A DNA stretch of 64,000 nt from Saccharomycopsis crataegensis (taxonomy: Eukaryota; Ascomycota; Saccharomycetes; Ascoideales; Saccharomycopsidaceae), in NCBI RefSeq assembly GCF_037102585.1, contig NW_027043822.1:831001-895000 (forward strand), written 5' to 3'. The notes under the pieces were generated by a model. The model worked only from the letters and a program-made list of their open reading frames with translations. It made no database searches and was not told the DNA's origin. This document shows, one piece after another, positions 59,519 through 64,000 of this stretch; position 1 is the stretch's first letter; every line of letters starts with the position of its first letter. The translations under genes and the position numbers were made by a program.

Positions 59519-60723
59519 TCTCCTTTTTATTGTTTTCACTATAGATTCCGGTTTTTTTTATTGATCGTATAGAGGCATTTTAAATAGGTACTGTGGTGTA
59601 ATTTTTTCCTTACAAAATAAGAAGAGATAGAGTTTGTATTTCTCTGTAGACAGTGTTTTTTCCTTGCTATTATATGTCACACTGTCTTGCAACACACTAC
59701 TATTATGGTCGATGGTTTATTTTTAGAAATTTAGGCTTGGATTTTTTTACATTATCCTGTAGGTATCTCCAAAGATCTCATCTCCATGATGGACTGCTAT
59801 TTTTGACTTTGTATTTCTCGTTCGGTATTCTCTGCTTTTTTTTTTTGTTTTTTTTTTATTTTATCTGGCTACCACGAATTGTCGTGAGGGGGAAAACGTG
59901 GGTTGAACTTTCCAAATTCATCCTAAGACTGCAATTAACCAATTAACCAATTAGAAACACCTCAGCGAAACTAAAAAAAGGAGAAGATTATCGCTCTCAC
60001 CGATGGCCGAGCCACGGTGTAAAATAAGTGTGATTGCATGTACGCCTAAAGGATGAGAGGATCGGAGCAGTCTTTTCATGTTTTGTATAATATCCGTGAA
60101 TGTACAAACGGTAATCATTAAATAAGGTGTTACTCCATAAATATATATATGGGTGCCGTTTGTCCATGATTCTTTATTCTGTGACGGCTTAAAAGACAAC
60201 AATCAGCTGCAGCCGATGTACGAATAGTTTTTAGGCCCGGTGACTCTGCATATATACCCGGATGTTCCAGAATAGGAAAGTGCCTGAGAGGTAATGTGTT
60301 TCGGGCCAGCCTGTTCCCATGATTCTATCACAATGTCCTTGTAATAAGTTGTATGGAACAGTGTGAGAAGAGCTCATAAGATACTTGCAAACCTTATATA
60401 TTTATATACAGTATGAGGATAGTATTGAGTGAGCAGGTTCCCACCTATTTTGATTCTCTGGACCTCTCTTTATCCCTTTTCCGTCTTTTCTTGAGATCTG
60501 CAGGGTGAAACTATTCATTGGATTACTAAAAACTATTGACTGGATCAAAAGAGATATATATTCTGTTTACACGCAAAAATATCCAGCGAGAGAGAAAAAC
60601 CCACTTTTTTTTTTCTTCTTCACATAAGCCAAAAGATACCAAAACAGAGGAGAAAATTGTCCCACTAGCTTCGTCCATCAATCAAATTACATCTTGGAAA
60701 CCCCTTTTGATTTATTTTTTTTC
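59519..60723. other. 1.2-kb region before the last gene
   Basis: Noncoding. Has a direct repeat AACCAATTAACCAATTAG at 59936-59953 and poly-T stretches. No supported gene. Upstream start codons for the next gene in frame are TTG only, so its start is set at 60724. Confidence 0.45.
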
Positions 60724-63450
60724 ATGATGGATGAGAAAAAGTTAGAAGCTGGAACAAAGCTTGAAGATAATGACGCACTCTTCAGCAACCAGGAAGATGT
60801 ATTCAATCTTGACGAGTCTTTGAACCTCCCTACTTATGAAGTCAACCAATTTGATACTGCTAAGCACCCAAATAAACGCAGCTCCCTTGATGGTAATTTC
60901 AGGAAGGATCTGTTGACCAAAAAAAAATTGGTGGCTGACAACGACAACACTATTCAAGAGCTACCACAAGAGGAAAAAACAGAACCATACGATGACCATT
61001 TTGTGATTCCTGAAACCGTTGCGAATGCTAAAGAACATAATTACCTCAATGTCTTTAGTAAACCATTCAGACGCTTTTCCAGTAAACATGTTTCTAAATC
61101 ATTCTATGTCTTTATTGGGTTTTCGGTATTGTCCACCATCCTCATTTTGCCTTTCCAAGTGTTCATTATTTACAACTCAGCTCATTCTTTTAAATTCGAA
61201 GGAAACTCAATGTATCCAGTGTTCCAGAGACAAGCACTCACAGTGGGATCTGCCATGCTTATCTTCGCCAGAGTGTATCAGATTTTCATGTCACTCAACG
61301 CACTCATTACCAAAAACACTATACAAGCCTTGTATGTCCTTGTTTTCTTGGTTTCAGTTTTCGCCAGTTCTGTTCTGTATATGTGCAATTTTCCGAAAGA
61401 ATTGGGTGTAGCACCTAAAGGTGACACTATCTTGGTGAAATTCAGTAGTTATTGGATCATTGCTCTCTCGGGATTGACAATTGTTGCTCAGGTTATACTT
61501 TTCGTATGGAAATTAGGTAAAGAACTTAGTTGGGAAAGATTCAAATCTATGAATAGCTCAATGAGTACCAGAAGTATGGTACTCGTCGTCCAGAACTATA
61601 AGGCATTATTGATTGTCAATGGTTTCTTTATTGTTTATGACTTGGTGATGTCTATCAATTTCCCATATAAGACTATCCAGAAGTCATATGATGCTCTCAG
61701 TATTATCGCAATGATCCTCATTGGTTTGACTGTGTTAGTTCTCACTTATCTTTATTTTGCTGTTGATAGAAAATCTATTACTGCATTAAAGTTGGGGAAC
61801 TTTTACATGCTCATTACATTTATAATAACCCTGACAAGTGGATACATGCTTCCAACACTTACTCTGTTGTATTACTACGACCCAACAGTTAAGGATAATG
61901 GCCTGAATTCATATATCAGTAGATCTTCTGAATATGTTGAGACGATGTATTATTTCCGGGGAGCGTTTGCGCCTTTTCATTACTTGTTCTTGATCTTTAA
62001 TTTTATGGTATCAGTCTATTTGATCTCTTTATTTTACAAAGAGAAAAATCCCAAATCACTTCAATGGTGGAAGAAGCTGGGTACTCTGAATTTACCAACC
62101 GACAATAATAAAGCAGATGAGAAAGAGGAATTGGCATTAAAAGTAGGGCAATTATTGCTCGGCAACATTATTTTGTCTTGCGTGGCATCGATTTTGGGCA
62201 TCGGTTTCATGTCTTATATTTATACTGTTCGGAAAAAGTTCTTGCTTTCTTGGTATTTGGTTTCCATCATTTCTATTTTTGCAATTCTTGGGATTTCGAT
62301 AGCGACTTACATCTGCTTTGTCCGCTCTGGAGACCATAAATATCCAAAATATTTGCAAATCTTGAAAAATTCCCAAAAATCTTCCAAGCTGCAAACCATT
62401 TGTTTACATAGCTTGACCAAGATAAAATGCTTGTTTGCCGCGTCAGTCACTATTGCTTTTATTCTCCTCAATGGCGCTGTTTATTTCATGTTCAATATTG
62501 CCAATTTCTGCCAATATTACGGCTTTGCTCAGCTATCAACTATCAACTCTGTCCCAGAAAGTGAGACTTATGCTGTCTATGTGTTGAAATATTTGATTAC
62601 ATTTCATCAATATCCTCTCGATCCAGAATCATATGAAGGACCGCGAGAACAATTGGAGCTTTATTTCACTGATGTCTATGAACCAATTTTGGAAGCATTA
62701 TTACCAATGGGGAAAGGTAAACCTTCAGCTATTGCGATTTTGATGTGCTTTGTGGCATTTATTTTATTGTTCAAACAGAGCTTGGATTATTCAAAACTTT
62801 TGTATTTTTCTGAAAGACTTAGTGAATTAAATCAGAAATGCGTTACCAACATTACACCAGAGGAAAATAAGGATGTTGAACCAGTGGCAAGCGGAATCAG
62901 TTCAAATGCCTCTGTTGAAGATACAGAAAAAGTTTCCACGGTCACAAAGCTTGTTATTCAACTTTCGGCGTTGGCATATTTCAACTTGTACTTCATTGCA
63001 GTGGTGCTCTTGATGTATGCCACATTTCCTCTTGATTATTGGACTACTAACTATTTTACACCCATGAAGGACGTCAATCCCACATTAATTGCTATTGGTG
63101 TTATTCACATCGCCTATATTGTTATCATGGCCGTTTTTCTAATCTCAGTGAGTTACTTGCGCAATAAGAACCATGAATCAGTAGATAAAAAAAGAACTCT
63201 CACAAAAATCATGGCTTTGTGGTTTGTTGGTAGTGGCATTATTTGGATTCCAATGATCTGCTATCAAGTTTACAGGGTTTTTAAAATATATACTACAGTA
63301 TACAGTACCAATATTGACAATCTTTTATTGTTTCCCCCAGTTTTTGCAGGTTTGATTGCTCAATTGGTCACATTCTTAGCTGTTATCGTCGGAGGTGGGA
63401 TATTATGGTGGAAAATAAAAAAGGAAGGTACGAAATACGAAGTGATGTGA
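60724..63450 (+). CDS. Large multi-pass membrane protein, possibly UPF0658 Golgi family
   Basis: 908 residues from the ATG at 60724 (or 60727). A hydrophilic N-terminus of about 115 residues is followed by many membrane helices, about 14 by eye. The segment GKELSWERFKSMNSSMSTRS then LLIVNGFFIVYDLVMSINF resembles the W-x-x-(F/Y)-K ... FF-x-x-x-(F/Y)-D block of the UPF0658 family (fungal Golgi membrane proteins of unknown function). The length is about twice that family's usual size, and a second helix set (GQLLLGNIILSCVASILG onward) may be an internal repeat or a separate module. A polar cytosolic loop rich in Lys/Glu lies at about 445-465. No transporter signature or catalytic motif was recognised. 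Function unknown. Confidence 0.6.
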   Translation: MMDEKKLEAGTKLEDNDALFSNQEDVFNLDESLNLPTYEVNQFDTAKHPNKRSSLDGNFRKDLLTKKKLVADNDNTIQELPQEEKTEPYDDHFVIPETVANAKEHNYLNVFSKPFRRFSSKHVSKSFYVFIGFSVLSTILILPFQVFIIYNSAHSFKFEGNSMYPVFQRQALTVGSAMLIFARVYQIFMSLNALITKNTIQALYVLVFLVSVFASSVLYMCNFPKELGVAPKGDTILVKFSSYWIIALSGLTIVAQVILFVWKLGKELSWERFKSMNSSMSTRSMVLVVQNYKALLIVNGFFIVYDLVMSINFPYKTIQKSYDALSIIAMILIGLTVLVLTYLYFAVDRKSITALKLGNFYMLITFIITLTSGYMLPTLTLLYYYDPTVKDNGLNSYISRSSEYVETMYYFRGAFAPFHYLFLIFNFMVSVYLISLFYKEKNPKSLQWWKKLGTLNLPTDNNKADEKEELALKVGQLLLGNIILSCVASILGIGFMSYIYTVRKKFLLSWYLVSIISIFAILGISIATYICFVRSGDHKYPKYLQILKNSQKSSKLQTICLHSLTKIKCLFAASVTIAFILLNGAVYFMFNIANFCQYYGFAQLSTINSVPESETYAVYVLKYLITFHQYPLDPESYEGPREQLELYFTDVYEPILEALLPMGKGKPSAIAILMCFVAFILLFKQSLDYSKLLYFSERLSELNQKCVTNITPEENKDVEPVASGISSNASVEDTEKVSTVTKLVIQLSALAYFNLYFIAVVLLMYATFPLDYWTTNYFTPMKDVNPTLIAIGVIHIAYIVIMAVFLISVSYLRNKNHESVDKKRTLTKIMALWFVGSGIIWIPMICYQVYRVFKIYTTVYSTNIDNLLLFPPVFAGLIAQLVTFLAVIVGGGILWWKIKKEGTKYEVM

Positions 63451-64000
63451 ACAAAAAATCTTGCTCATGGATGGGCAAAGCTCTTTTTCTTTATTTTTTT
63501 ATTCTTCTTTCTCCTTTTCCATTCGTCTTTTGCCTTTGTGGCTCTTTACGCTTGAGAATCATCTTAATTCTGAAGCTAAACTAATATAATGCTAATTTTG
63601 TGTTTCATATGAATTTTCAAGGCTAATATAAAGTCTGCTGCTATTACTTAACACTCTCAAATATAACATTTCTCTTTTCAACTTCTTTAATATCACTTGC
63701 TGAGATAAGAATAATAATCACTGAAATATAATAATTGAAAGATTTAATCCTGTATATTTAAAATTGAACAAAAGATGAATACTAGCCAGTGAAAAGCTGT
63801 TCAAGTTTACAACATAACACACGATCATATCTTATATATTTCTTTTTTTTCTCTTTTTCCTAAATATCAGGAATATCAGTGACCCCACTTTACTTTGATT
63901 TTTGTAAAGGAAATGCTTCTGGCTGTTGTCAATACTGGATATCGATACTATTTACAGGCACGTTATGATCATATTTTGTCTACAAATCATATCAATACTC
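63451..64000. other. 3' flank of the membrane-protein gene to window end
   Basis: AT-rich noncoding sequence with no supported feature. Any next gene lies outside the window. Confidence 0.5.

Overview
The window looks like nuclear DNA of a budding yeast. Genes are intron-poor and AT-rich, and nearly all encode recognisable yeast proteins: the BUD2-type RasGAP, EMC6, PUS5, eEF1B-gamma, the Slt2/Mkc1 MAP kinase, LIP5, HAC1, peroxisomal thiolase, NOP7 and yapsins. CTG codons are almost absent. A frame-by-frame read found none in the MAP kinase, thiolase, sugar transporter or deacetylase genes, and the few present elsewhere sit where serine fits well. That points to the CUG-Ser clade (Candida/Debaryomyces relatives). 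Proteins described here were read with the standard code, so each CTG 'Leu' should probably be Ser.

Layout. 1-9.4 kb: housekeeping genes (BUD2 fragment, EMC6, PUS5, CAM1/TEF4, MKC1). 9.5-33.8 kb: a large N-acetylglucosamine (GlcNAc) catabolic cluster built as an inverted duplication. Two 6,209-bp arms (9468-15676 and 27556-33764) each carry GlcNAc-6-P deacetylase, a GH3-GNAT fusion and a glucosamine-6-P deaminase; I could see only two base differences between them. The 11.9-kb spacer holds an MFS sugar transporter, an HGSNAT/NagX-like membrane acetyltransferase, a GlcNAc kinase/hexokinase, an NDT80-fold regulator (RON1 type) and a secreted protein of unknown function. 34.9-45.5 kb: LIP5, HAC1, POT1-type thiolase, a GTT1-like glutathione transferase, tRNA-Glu(CUC) and NOP7. 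46-64 kb: a gene-poor, faster-evolving region with two tandem yapsin-type proteases (one with a giant Ser-Asp repeat, one with its catalytic residues lost), a velvet-family regulator unexpected in yeast, a small secreted basic protein, a Ser/Thr-rich GPI-like protein and a large multi-pass membrane protein.

How the cluster works together. Transporter, kinase (GlcNAc to GlcNAc-6-P), deacetylase (to GlcN-6-P) and deaminase (to fructose-6-P) form the standard pathway. RON1 is its expected regulator, and an 8-bp motif, ATGTTGCA, recurs in most of the cluster promoters. Two duplicated members carry changes at residues essential in their families: the deaminase has Lys in place of a catalytic-triad Asp, and the GH3 domain lacks both the nucleophile Asp and the acid/base Asp-His pair.

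The most interesting items are the near-identical inverted duplication, the altered catalytic residues, the shared promoter motif, the velvet protein, and the live/dead yapsin pair.
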